Assembly: GCA_017400025.1 (NCBI GenBank)
Contig: JAFQAF010000168.1
Coordinates: forward strand, 1 to 6,364
Length of the DNA stretch: 6,364 nucleotides
DNA from: Oscillospiraceae bacterium
GTDB taxonomy: Bacteria > Bacillota_A > Clostridia > Oscillospirales > Ruminococcaceae
Direction: 5' to 3'
Below the pieces are notes generated by a model that was not told the DNA's origin, searched no databases, and saw nothing but the letters and a program-made list of their open reading frames with translations. The translations under genes were made by a program, and so were the position numbers. Every line of letters begins with the position of its first letter. Positions within the stretch are counted from its first letter, which is position 1. Positions 1 through 5,357 of the stretch are shown here, piece after piece.

Positions 1-33
1 GCCTGCAACTGTATAAAACTTTATAAAAAACTG

Positions 34-64
34 AAAGACACGGCATTTCTGCCGTGCCTTTTTT
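34..64. terminator. Rho-independent terminator, possibly bidirectional
   Basis: A perfect 7-bp stem (CACGGCA at 39-45 with TGCCGTG at 50-56) closes a TTTC loop. It is extended after one mismatch by GAAA/TTTC-type pairing (34-37 with 58-61). A run of six T at 59-64 follows on the + strand, the classic form for stopping + strand transcription from a gene left of the window. On the minus strand the hairpin lies about 20 bases beyond the MBL gene's stop and is followed by a T-rich stretch (the complement of 25-36, interrupted by CAG), so it could also end that transcript. The + direction looks stronger. Confidence 0.8.
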
Positions 65-83
65 GTATAGCATTATGTAAAAC

Positions 84-800
84 TCATTTTTTCTCCATCA
101 GGAAGCCAATGCCGTCTCTGCCGTACACCTTTACAGCAGGCGGCAGGTGTGTCATTTCCGGCTGCTGTGGCTGTGGCCACTTGCCGGCCAGTATATCTGC
201 GGCCAGCAGGCACAGTTCTGTGAGAATTGTCTTGCCCAGGGGGCCTTTGCCGTGGGAGGGGTGTATTGTATCAAAGCTGTCCTGCATTGCTTTCAGCTTT
301 CTGATTGATGCCAGATATGCCGGCAGGTTTCTGCCTGCACCGAACATAAACACCGGCACAGTGCCCACTGTATCCCCGGTGATGATAAAGCGCTTTTCTC
401 TTTCAAGCAGGGCAATACTGCCCGGTGTATGGCCGCTTATCAGCACCACTTCAAAACAGAAAGTGCCTATGTCAATTTTTTCGCCTTCCCACACCGGAAT
501 GGCCTGGGGCATACTGCCGTTTCTGGTTTCAAAATATGAAAATTCTGCCGGGTGCATCATCACAGGGCCAAACTGCTTGTGGGCGCCCACGTGGTCGCCG
601 TCTGCGTGGGTGAGTATCAGCTGGATTGGCTTGTCTGTCAGCTTTTTGCACACTGCCTCCAGGTCTCCGCCAAAGCCGGCATCCACCAGCAGTGCGATAT
701 CGTCGCCTTCAAACAGAAAACAGCGTACGCCGTTCTGCTCTATAATCCAGAAATTGTCATCAAATTTTACGGGTGTGAATTCAGGAAACTGGTTTGCCAT
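84..800 (-). CDS. MBL-fold metallo-hydrolase
   Basis: This is a 238-residue metallo-beta-lactamase-fold hydrolase, the size of small stand-alone glyoxalase-II-like or lactonase-like members. Counting from the chosen Met (position 800), the metal-site motif HADGDH is at residues 65-70. It is followed by GHTPGS (His 124), TGDT (Asp 143) and PSHG (His 183), the expected order of metal ligands. The second His of the usual HxHxDH is Asp, a variant known in several Firmicutes MBL subfamilies. No signal peptide or membrane segment is seen, so it is probably cytoplasmic. An in-frame ATG lies two codons upstream (806), but AAAGGAG at 808-814 is only one base from it and seven bases from the ATG at 800, so 800 is preferred. 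The gene is transcribed divergently from the M18 peptidase gene. The fold is secure; the substrate (thioester, lactone, phosphodiester or other) cannot be told from sequence. Confidence 0.9.
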   Translation of the reverse strand: MANQFPEFTPVKFDDNFWIIEQNGVRCFLFEGDDIALLVDAGFGGDLEAVCKKLTDKPIQLILTHADGDHVGAHKQFGPVMMHPAEFSYFETRNGSMPQAIPVWEGEKIDIGTFCFEVVLISGHTPGSIALLEREKRFIITGDTVGTVPVFMFGAGRNLPAYLASIRKLKAMQDSFDTIHPSHGKGPLGKTILTELCLLAADILAGKWPQPQQPEMTHLPPAVKVYGRDGIGFLMEKK

Positions 801-807
801 ATACATT

Positions 808-814
808 CTCCTTT
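808..814 (-). promoter_or_regulatory. Ribosome binding site that decides the MBL gene start
   Basis: On the minus strand AAAGGAG is followed by seven bases and then the ATG at 800. The alternative ATG at 806 sits one base after the GGAG, too close for initiation. The site therefore supports the shorter, 238-residue protein. Confidence 0.8.
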
Positions 815-846
815 CTTTGTTCAGACAGGGGATTCTTTATAATTAA

Positions 847-875
847 ATTATAAAATAAATATCGCGGTTTGTCTA
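847..875 (-). promoter_or_regulatory. Sigma-A promoter of the MBL gene
   Basis: On the minus strand, TAGACA (870-875; 5 of 6 matches to the -35 consensus) and a perfect TATAAT (847-852) are separated by exactly 17 bases. The predicted start is near 840, giving a leader of about 40 bases before the ATG at 800. Confidence 0.8.
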
Positions 876-891
876 TCTGTCATCTTGTTTA

Positions 892-920
892 TTGACAAAG
901 AAAAAGCAGTATTATATCAT
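892..920 (+). promoter_or_regulatory. Sigma-A promoter of the M18 aminopeptidase gene
   Basis: A perfect TTGACA (892-897) and TATCAT (915-920; 5 of 6) are separated by 17 bases. The predicted transcription start near 927 lies downstream of the in-frame ATG at 885 and upstream of the ATG at 954, so the promoter itself argues for the shorter protein. Its -35 box is 16 bp from the -35 box of the divergent MBL promoter. Confidence 0.85.
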
Positions 921-941
921 AAAATGAGAAATAAAATTTAC

Positions 942-946
942 AGGAG
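942..946 (+). promoter_or_regulatory. Ribosome binding site that decides the M18 gene start
   Basis: AGGAG is followed by seven bases and then the ATG at 954. The longer in-frame reading starting at 885 would begin inside the promoter, before the predicted transcript start. Confidence 0.8.
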
Positions 947-953
947 CAATACT

Positions 954-2252
954 ATGCAGAATATAAATGAATTACTGGAATTTATAGACAACAGCCCGTC
1001 CCCTTTCCACGCTGTGGAAAATATTGCAGACAGACTGGAAAATGCCGGTCTTACACGTCTTTATGAAGAGGATGACTGGAATCTGGAAAAAGGCCACGGC
1101 TACTTTGTGTGCCGCAATATGTCTTCCGTGCTGGCTTTCAGAGTGCCGGAAGCAGACAGATACGGCTTCAATATTGTGGCCAGCCACTGTGACAGCCCTG
1201 CCTTCAAAATCAAGGAAAACCCACAGATGAACGGCACTTTTGTAACACTGAACACAGAGCGCTACGGCGGTATGATTATGTCCACCTGGATGGACAGACC
1301 GCTGTCTGTTGCCGGCCGCCTGATTGTAAAGGACGAAAACGGCTATACACAGAAACTGGTGAATATCGACCGCGACCTGCTGATTATCCCGAATCTTGCC
1401 ATCCACATGGACAGAACAATGAACGACGGCAAAAAGTTCAATCCGCAGGTAGACATGCTGCCACTGTACAGCCTGAACAAGGACAGCCAGTCCTTTATGG
1501 CACTGGTGGCAGAGGAAGCAGGAGTGAAGGAAGATGACATTATCGGACACGACCTTTTCCTTTACAACAGACAGAAAGGTACAGTGCTGGGCGCAGAAAA
1601 AGACCTGGTGTGCAGCGGCAAGCTGGACGACCTGCAGTGTGTGTTCTCATCACTTTCCGGCTTTATTGCAGCAGAAGAAACAAAGGCTATGCCGGTGCTG
1701 GCAGTATTTGACAATGAAGAAGTGGGCAGCAGCACAAAACAAGGCGCAGCCTCCACATTCCTTTTTGACACCCTGAACAGGGTGGTAAAAGCACTGGGCG
1801 GAGACGAAAACACCTACAGAAGAGCCCTTGCTGATTCCTTTATGATTTCTGCAGACAATGCACATTCCGTGCATCCTAACCAGCCCGGTATTTCTGACCC
1901 TACCAACCGCCCTCTTATCAACAAAGGCGTGGTTATCAAATACAACGCAAACCAGCGCTATACTACAGACGCTGTTTCAGCTGCCTTGTTCAAAGGCATT
2001 GTAAAGGACTGCGGTCTGGAATACCAGACATTCACAAACCGCAGCGACATTATGGGCGGCAGCACACTGGGCAACATTTCCAACACAAAGGTGGCACTGA
2101 ACACAGTGGACATCGGCCTGCCGCAGCTGGCTATGCATTCCGCATACGAAACAGCCGGCGTAAAGGATACAATGGATTTCATCACAATCTGCGAAAAATT
2201 CTTCTCTGTCAGATTTACAAAAAACGGTGACTACAATTATACAGTTGAATAA
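954..2252 (+). CDS. apeB: M18 family aminopeptidase (aspartyl aminopeptidase type)
   Basis: This is a 432-residue zinc aminopeptidase of family M18, which releases N-terminal residues from peptides, typically acidic ones; members are cytoplasmic and form large oligomers. Family features in order are the N-terminal ELLEFIDNSPSPFHAV block (residues 6-21), SHCDSP with metal and catalytic His 78 and Asp 80, GKLDDL with the probable bridging Asp 225, DNEEVGS with the catalytic and metal pair Glu 255/Glu 256, SADNAHSVHPN with Asp 301, and MHSAYE with His 395. All expected active-site residues are present and the length is normal for bacterial M18 enzymes. The start at 954 is chosen because the protein then begins right at the conserved N-terminal block and is preceded by a good ribosome binding site. 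An in-frame extension from 885 overlaps the promoter. The gene is monocistronic between its own promoter and a strong terminator. Family is certain; substrate preference is inferred from the family. Confidence 0.95.
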   Translation: MQNINELLEFIDNSPSPFHAVENIADRLENAGLTRLYEEDDWNLEKGHGYFVCRNMSSVLAFRVPEADRYGFNIVASHCDSPAFKIKENPQMNGTFVTLNTERYGGMIMSTWMDRPLSVAGRLIVKDENGYTQKLVNIDRDLLIIPNLAIHMDRTMNDGKKFNPQVDMLPLYSLNKDSQSFMALVAEEAGVKEDDIIGHDLFLYNRQKGTVLGAEKDLVCSGKLDDLQCVFSSLSGFIAAEETKAMPVLAVFDNEEVGSSTKQGAASTFLFDTLNRVVKALGGDENTYRRALADSFMISADNAHSVHPNQPGISDPTNRPLINKGVVIKYNANQRYTTDAVSAALFKGIVKDCGLEYQTFTNRSDIMGGSTLGNISNTKVALNTVDIGLPQLAMHSAYETAGVKDTMDFITICEKFFSVRFTKNGDYNYTVE

Positions 2253-2254
2253 TA

Positions 2255-2284
2255 AAAAAGCACCTCTGAAAAGAGGTGCTTTTT
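2255..2284 (+). terminator. Rho-independent terminator of the M18 gene
   Basis: A perfect 13-bp stem (AAAAAGCACCTCT with AGAGGTGCTTTTT) encloses a GAAA tetraloop at 2268-2271 and begins two bases after the stop codon. The A-tract on the 5' arm pairs with the T-tract on the 3' arm, so the hairpin also has termination potential on the minus strand. Confidence 0.93.
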
Positions 2285-2415
2285 ACTGTTTTTTGAAGAA
2301 ATATGGCATTTCAGCGGCTTAAAGGGGCTCTGATATGTTAAAATAGCTAAATAATGCCACTTTTTTTGTGGAGTAGACATATTTAATTAAAGGGTGATAT
2401 GTGATAAAATAAAAG

Positions 2416-2424
2416 TGGTATAAT
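2416..2424 (+). promoter_or_regulatory. Extended -10 promoter for the tandem deoD genes
   Basis: TGGTATAAT is a perfect extended -10 element (TG, one base, TATAAT at 2419-2424). No convincing -35 box exists at 16-18 bases upstream, which is tolerable for extended -10 promoters and may mean an activator is needed. The predicted start is near 2431, leaving about 43 bases of leader. Confidence 0.65.
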
Positions 2425-2455
2425 ATCGGCTGATATCAAAAAATAACAGTATCAA

Positions 2456-2465
2456 GAAAGGCGGA
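2456..2465 (+). promoter_or_regulatory. Ribosome binding site of deoD copy 1, part of a duplicated leader
   Basis: GAAAGGCGGA precedes the ATG at 2474. The same ten bases occur before copy 2 (3231-3240), and in both cases an ACTCC follows two bases later, with identical spacing to the ATG. Translation signals were therefore duplicated with the gene. GGA and TCC could form a small hairpin over the site in both. Confidence 0.7.
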
Positions 2466-2473
2466 AAACTCCC

Positions 2474-3193
2474 ATGACAGATTTCAAGGGCACAGCCCAC
2501 AACCACGCAAAAATAGGTGATATTGCAAAAACAGTCCTTATGCCGGGCGACCCGCTGCGCGCAAAATGGATAGCAGAAACATTCCTGGAAGACGCAAAAT
2601 GCTTCAATACCGTCCGCGGTATGCTGGGCTACACAGGCAAATACAAAGGAGTGGATGTATCTGTAATGGGTTCAGGTATGGGCATTCCTTCAATCGGCAT
2701 CTATTCATACGAGCTGTTCAAATTCTACGGTGTGGAAAATATTATCAGAATCGGCTCTGCAGGCGCATTCAACCCGGACCTGGAACTGTTTGATGTGGTT
2801 ATTGTAGACCACGCATACAGTGCTTCCTCCTATGCAAAAGAAGCATTCGGCTATACAGAAGATGTACAGCTGCCTGCACCGGAACTTGTTGACGCACTGG
2901 AAGCATCAGCAAAAAAACTGGACAAAAAATACTGGAAAGGCTATATCCAGTCTTCAGACAATTTCTATTCAGACTATACAATCGAAAGAGAACCTGTAAA
3001 ATATGACCTGCTGTGTGCAGAAATGGAATCCTTCGGCCTGTTTGCAAATGCACGCCACCTGGGCAAAAAAGCAGCATGTATACTGACAATCTCTGACAGC
3101 ATCGTAAACAAAACAGAAACAACTCCTGAACAGAGACAGACAGCTTTTGTTGATATGATGGAAATTGCGCTGGACACAGCTATCAACCTGTAA
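2474..3193 (+). CDS. deoD: Purine nucleoside phosphorylase DeoD-type, copy 1
   Basis: This 239-residue protein of the hexameric PNP/uridine phosphorylase superfamily should convert purine (deoxy)nucleosides and phosphate to the free base and (deoxy)ribose-1-phosphate in the cytoplasm. By alignment from memory with E. coli DeoD, the following are visible: His 9 in the N-terminal TAHNHAKIGD block; the phosphate-site residues PGDPLR (Gly 25, Arg 29), Arg 48, and Arg 92 with Ser 95 in RIGSAG; SSDNFYSD with base-contacting Phe 164; the ribose-binding AEMES (Glu 183, Met 184, Glu 185); and the catalytic pair Asp 208 (SDS) and Arg 221 (EQRQT). The His that follows the catalytic Asp in E. coli is Ser here. 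Length is normal. The start is supported by GAAAGGCGGA at 2456-2465. The gene is probably co-transcribed with the adjacent paralogue 55 bases downstream. DeoD rather than uridine phosphorylase is favoured by the intact Asp/Arg pair and the ETTPEQRQT segment. Confidence 0.95.
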   Translation: MTDFKGTAHNHAKIGDIAKTVLMPGDPLRAKWIAETFLEDAKCFNTVRGMLGYTGKYKGVDVSVMGSGMGIPSIGIYSYELFKFYGVENIIRIGSAGAFNPDLELFDVVIVDHAYSASSYAKEAFGYTEDVQLPAPELVDALEASAKKLDKKYWKGYIQSSDNFYSDYTIEREPVKYDLLCAEMESFGLFANARHLGKKAACILTISDSIVNKTETTPEQRQTAFVDMMEIALDTAINL

Positions 3194-3208
3194 TCAAATT
3201 TTTTTGAT
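3193..3208 (+). other. Weak AT-rich hairpin between the deoD copies
   Basis: ATCAAA (3193-3198) can pair with TTTGAT (3203-3208) around a TTTT loop, directly after the stop of copy 1. With only one G-C pair and no clean T-tract after the stem it is unlikely to terminate efficiently. It could be an RNA processing or stability element in a two-gene mRNA. Confidence 0.3.
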
Positions 3209-3230
3209 AAAAGAAAATTATTTATAAATT

Positions 3231-3240
3231 GAAAGGCGGA
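3231..3240 (+). promoter_or_regulatory. Ribosome binding site of deoD copy 2, part of a duplicated leader
   Basis: GAAAGGCGGA repeats the copy 1 site exactly and has the same spacing to its ATG at 3249. The sequence just upstream is AT-rich and unrelated to the copy 1 leader by eye. Confidence 0.7.
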
Positions 3241-3248
3241 TTACTCCA

Positions 3249-3968
3249 ATGGCAGAATTTAAAGGCACAGCCCACAACCACGCAAAACTCGGCGATATCG
3301 CAAAAACAGTTCTTATGCCGGGCGACCCACTCAGAGCTAAATTTGTAGCAGAAACATTCCTGGAAGATGCAAAATGCTTCAACACAGTTCGCGGCATGCT
3401 GGGTTACACAGGTAAATACAAAGGCGTAGAAATCTCAATTATGGCTCACGGCATGGGTATCCCATCAATCGGTATCTATTCCTATGAACTTTACAAATTC
3501 TACGGTGTAGAAAACATCATCAGATTTGGTACAGCAGGTTCTTTCAAAAAAGAAATCGACCTGTTTGACATCGTTCTTGTTGAACATGCATACTCCAAAT
3601 CCACATACGCAAGAGAAGCATTCGGCTTTACAGAAGACGTTATGGACCCATCTGCAGAACTGAACGAAGTTCTGGCTGCTACAGCTGAAAAACTGGGTAA
3701 AAAATACTGGAAAGGCTATGTACACTCTTCAGATAACTTCTACTCAGATTTCACAATCGAAAGAGAACCAGCTCCATACGACCTGCTGTGTGCAGAAATG
3801 GAATCCTTCGGTCTGTTTGCAAACGCACGTCACCTGGGCAAAAAAGCTGCATGTATCCTGACAATCTCTGACTCTATCGTTGACCACAAGGAAACAACAC
3901 CTGAACAGAGACAGACAGGCTTTACAGAAATGATGGAAGTTGCTCTCAACGCAGCTATCTCCCTGTAA
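3249..3968 (+). CDS. deoD: Purine nucleoside phosphorylase DeoD-type, copy 2
   Basis: This is a second 239-residue DeoD paralogue, colinear with copy 1 without a single gap; I count 52 differing residues, about 78% identity. All catalytic and binding positions are kept: His 9, Arg 29, Arg 48, Arg 92, Phe 164, Glu 183, Glu 185, Asp 208 and Arg 221. Differences near the active site include Thr for Ser at phosphate-site position 95 and MAHGMG where copy 1 has MGSGMG (residues 65-70). Differences are concentrated in residues 93-150 and nearly absent in 177-211. Codon use differs from the neighbours: its 12 Val codons are eight GTT and four GTA with no GTG, and GGT, CCA and GCT are common, a pattern often seen in highly expressed genes. 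It sits 55 bases after copy 1 with no convincing promoter of its own, and a terminator follows. Function as PNP is secure; whether the copies differ in substrate or expression is unknown. Confidence 0.95.
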   Translation: MAEFKGTAHNHAKLGDIAKTVLMPGDPLRAKFVAETFLEDAKCFNTVRGMLGYTGKYKGVEISIMAHGMGIPSIGIYSYELYKFYGVENIIRFGTAGSFKKEIDLFDIVLVEHAYSKSTYAREAFGFTEDVMDPSAELNEVLAATAEKLGKKYWKGYVHSSDNFYSDFTIEREPAPYDLLCAEMESFGLFANARHLGKKAACILTISDSIVDHKETTPEQRQTGFTEMMEVALNAAISL

Positions 3969-3990
3969 TTCACAATTTGTACAAAATAAC

Positions 3991-4021
3991 AAAAAGACAG
4001 GCAAATCTGCCTGTCTTTTTT
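3991..4021 (+). terminator. Rho-independent terminator of the deoD pair
   Basis: A perfect 13-bp stem (AAAAAGACAGGCA at 3991-4003 with TGCCTGTCTTTTT at 4008-4020) closes a four-base AATC loop, with a terminal run of six T. It lies 22 bases past the stop of copy 2 and separates this unit from the M20 gene. Confidence 0.93.
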
Positions 4022-4049
4022 ATATATAACCAATTATTTTTTCTTTACA

Positions 4050-4078
4050 TTTACAAAGACATATGCCGGGTATATAAT
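4050..4078 (+). promoter_or_regulatory. Sigma-A promoter of the M20 amidohydrolase gene
   Basis: TTTACA (4050-4055; 5 of 6) and a perfect TATAAT (4073-4078) are 17 bases apart. The predicted start is near 4085, giving about 46 bases of leader. A second TATAAT at 4089-4094 has no matching -35 box and is probably chance in AT-rich sequence. The gene's ribosome binding site AAGGAG is at 4116-4121. Confidence 0.85.
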
Positions 4079-4130
4079 AAAAATAAATTATAATAAAGCG
4101 AAAAGATTTTTTGTTAAGGAGAGAGAAATT

Positions 4131-5297
4131 ATGACAGACCTCAAGATGCTGGCAGAAAAAAACCACGAATACGTTGTGAAAATGAGAAGACATTTCCATA
4201 AATATCCTGAAATTTCCACACAGGAAAAAGAAACATCAAAACGTATCTGTGAAGAACTGGATGCCATGGGTATACCATACAGTGTTTATCCGGACTACAC
4301 TGTTGTAGGCGTGCTGGACAGCGGCAAAGGCGGCAAAACTGTGCTTATCCGTGAAGATATTGATGCCCTGCCTATGAAAGAGGAAACCGGGGCAGAATAT
4401 GCCAGCGTATACGACAATGCCATGCACTCCTGCGGCCACGATGCACACGCTGCAATGCTGCTGGGGGTGGCAAAATCACTGAACGAAATCAAAGATGAAA
4501 TCCCGGGCAAAATCCTACTGGGCTTCCAGGTGGCGGAAGAAAACCTGAAAGGCGGCCGCACTCTGGCCAAATATGTAAAGGAAATGGGCGGCGCAGACAA
4601 TTCCATTTCTGTACACGTAGGCTGTGCTGAAAACGTGGGCCAGATGAAAATCGTAAGCGGGCCATTTGCTTCCGGCGTTATTTCATACACAATACATATC
4701 AAAGGCAAAGGCGGCCACGGCTCCGTTCCACATACAGCCAAAGACCCTATCAAGCCTGCTTGTGAACTGGTGCTTAAACTGGCCAGCCTGCCTTCAAATG
4801 CTATCGATGCACAGGACCCTATAGTGTTCTCCACCTGCTCCATCGTTGCAGGTACAGCTGCAAACATCATTCCTGATACAGCAAAAATCATGGGCACAGT
4901 GCGCTACTTCAACAAAGACCTGACACAGCCTATTTTCGACTGGCTGGAAAATATTTCAGACCTTGTGTGCAAATCCTACGGCGTGGAAAGGGAAATGGAC
5001 TATATGTTTGACCCGATGATTCCGGTAGTGAACGACCCGGCCGCAACAAAAATTGCACAGGAAGTGGCAAGAGGCATGGGTATGGAAGTTATCACAGAAG
5101 GCAAAGGCATGGGCAGTGACGATATGGCCATCGTGCTGGATTCCTTCCCGGGCTTCTATGTAAACCTGGGCTGTGCAAATGAGACAAAAGGTTTCGGTCA
5201 CGTTGCCAACCACAACTCCTGCTTCGATATCGATGAGGACGCACTGGCACTGGGTACAGAGTTCCTGATGAAATCTGCATTTGAACTGCTTAAATAA
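4131..5297 (+). CDS. M20 family metallopeptidase / amidohydrolase (M20D type)
   Basis: This 388-residue protein has the M20D amidohydrolase layout, the group that contains N-acyl-L-amino acid amidohydrolases, hippurate hydrolases and IAA-amino acid hydrolases; these hydrolyse the amide bond of N-acylated amino acids in the cytoplasm. Visible blocks are RRHFHKYPEIS (19-29), REDIDALPM (74-82), MHSCGHDAH (98-106) with metal ligands Cys 101 and His 103, QVAEEN (133-138) with catalytic Glu 136 and metal Glu 137, His 162, the lid/dimerisation-domain KGKGGHGSVPH (191-201) with His 196, GSDDMA (328-333), and the C-terminal metal ligand His 361 in ANHNSCF. The common RADMDALP motif reads REDIDALP here. 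Length is typical and no signal peptide is seen. The start has AAGGAG nine bases upstream. It has its own promoter and terminator, so it is not part of the deoD unit. The exact substrate cannot be read from the sequence. Confidence 0.92.
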   Translation: MTDLKMLAEKNHEYVVKMRRHFHKYPEISTQEKETSKRICEELDAMGIPYSVYPDYTVVGVLDSGKGGKTVLIREDIDALPMKEETGAEYASVYDNAMHSCGHDAHAAMLLGVAKSLNEIKDEIPGKILLGFQVAEENLKGGRTLAKYVKEMGGADNSISVHVGCAENVGQMKIVSGPFASGVISYTIHIKGKGGHGSVPHTAKDPIKPACELVLKLASLPSNAIDAQDPIVFSTCSIVAGTAANIIPDTAKIMGTVRYFNKDLTQPIFDWLENISDLVCKSYGVEREMDYMFDPMIPVVNDPAATKIAQEVARGMGMEVITEGKGMGSDDMAIVLDSFPGFYVNLGCANETKGFGHVANHNSCFDIDEDALALGTEFLMKSAFELLK

Positions 5298-5309
5298 ACT
5301 GAATATTAT
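5281..5309 (+). promoter_or_regulatory. Candidate promoter for the GNAT gene pair, inside the end of the M20 gene
   Basis: TTGAAC (5281-5286; 4 of 6) lies in the last codons of the M20 gene, and TATTAT (5304-5309; 5 of 6) lies just past its stop, 17 bases apart. The predicted start near 5316 falls inside the 5' arm of the following terminator hairpin, so a transcript begun here could not rebuild the full stem. Only about two bases separate the terminator from the next ribosome binding site, so there is no room for a promoter downstream. Confidence 0.45.
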
Positions 5310-5312
5310 GAT

Positions 5313-5342
5313 GGGGCGCTTTTACAGGTGCCCCGTTTTTTT
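5313..5342 (+). terminator. Rho-independent terminator of the M20 gene
   Basis: GGGGCGC (5313-5319) pairs with GTGCCCC (5328-5334), including one G-T wobble, around an eight-base loop. A single G is followed by seven T (5336-5342). The tract ends two bases before the ribosome binding site of the next gene. Confidence 0.85.
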
Positions 5343-5344
5343 AC

Positions 5345-5352
5345 AAAGGAGG
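5345..5352 (+). promoter_or_regulatory. Ribosome binding site of the first GNAT gene
   Basis: AAAGGAGG, a near-perfect anti-16S match, is followed by five bases and then the ATG at 5358. It fixes the start there rather than at an in-frame GTG at 5328 that lies within the terminator stem. Confidence 0.85.
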
Positions 5353-5357
5353 ATTTT

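Larger units (their letters stand above)
2285..2473 (+). other. 189-base intergenic leader region of the deoD pair
   Basis: I find no coding sequence here. It contains an inverted repeat (CCACTTTT at 2357-2364 and AAAAGTGG at 2411-2418) whose right arm touches the -10 element. The hexamer TGATAT occurs three times (2331, 2395, 2431), the last as a perfect palindrome TGATATCA at the predicted transcription start. These may be operator sites, which would fit nucleoside-responsive control, but no known regulator motif was recognised. No purine riboswitch aptamer pattern was seen. Confidence 0.5.

Noticed and set aside
109..846. A 245-codon open frame on the + strand opposite the MBL hydrolase gene
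   Set aside because: It is antisense to a gene with clear MBL motifs, promoter and ribosome binding site. Its product has no recognisable domain and a composition typical of a reversed reading frame.
885..953. A 23-residue N-terminal extension of the M18 aminopeptidase
   Set aside because: It starts upstream of the -35 box and would lie before the predicted transcript start. The ATG at 954 has a good ribosome binding site and begins at the conserved family block.
2357..2371. Terminator-like CCAC-T7-GTGG hairpin
   Set aside because: The stem is only four base pairs, the T-run is in the loop rather than after the stem, and no gene needs it, as the M18 gene already has a strong terminator.
2425..2473. 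Purine riboswitch upstream of deoD
   Set aside because: The leader is only about 43 bases, too short for the aptamer of roughly 65 or more bases, and neither its conserved loops nor the three-helix layout can be seen.
3204..3228. Internal promoter for deoD copy 2 (TTGATA ... TATAAA)
   Set aside because: The spacer is only 13 bases, and a start about 7 bases after the -10 would fall in the ribosome binding site.
3969..4130. Operon linking the deoD pair with the M20 gene
   Set aside because: A strong terminator at 3991-4021 is followed by a near-consensus promoter at 4050-4078, so they are separate units.
4295..4897. A 200-codon antisense frame opposite the M20 gene
   Set aside because: It is a shadow of a gene with full M20 motifs, with no recognisable domain or start signal of its own.
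5328..5357. A GTG start adding ten residues to the first GNAT protein
   Set aside because: The GTG lies in the terminator's 3' arm and has no ribosome binding site, while AAAGGAGG sits five bases before the ATG at 5358.
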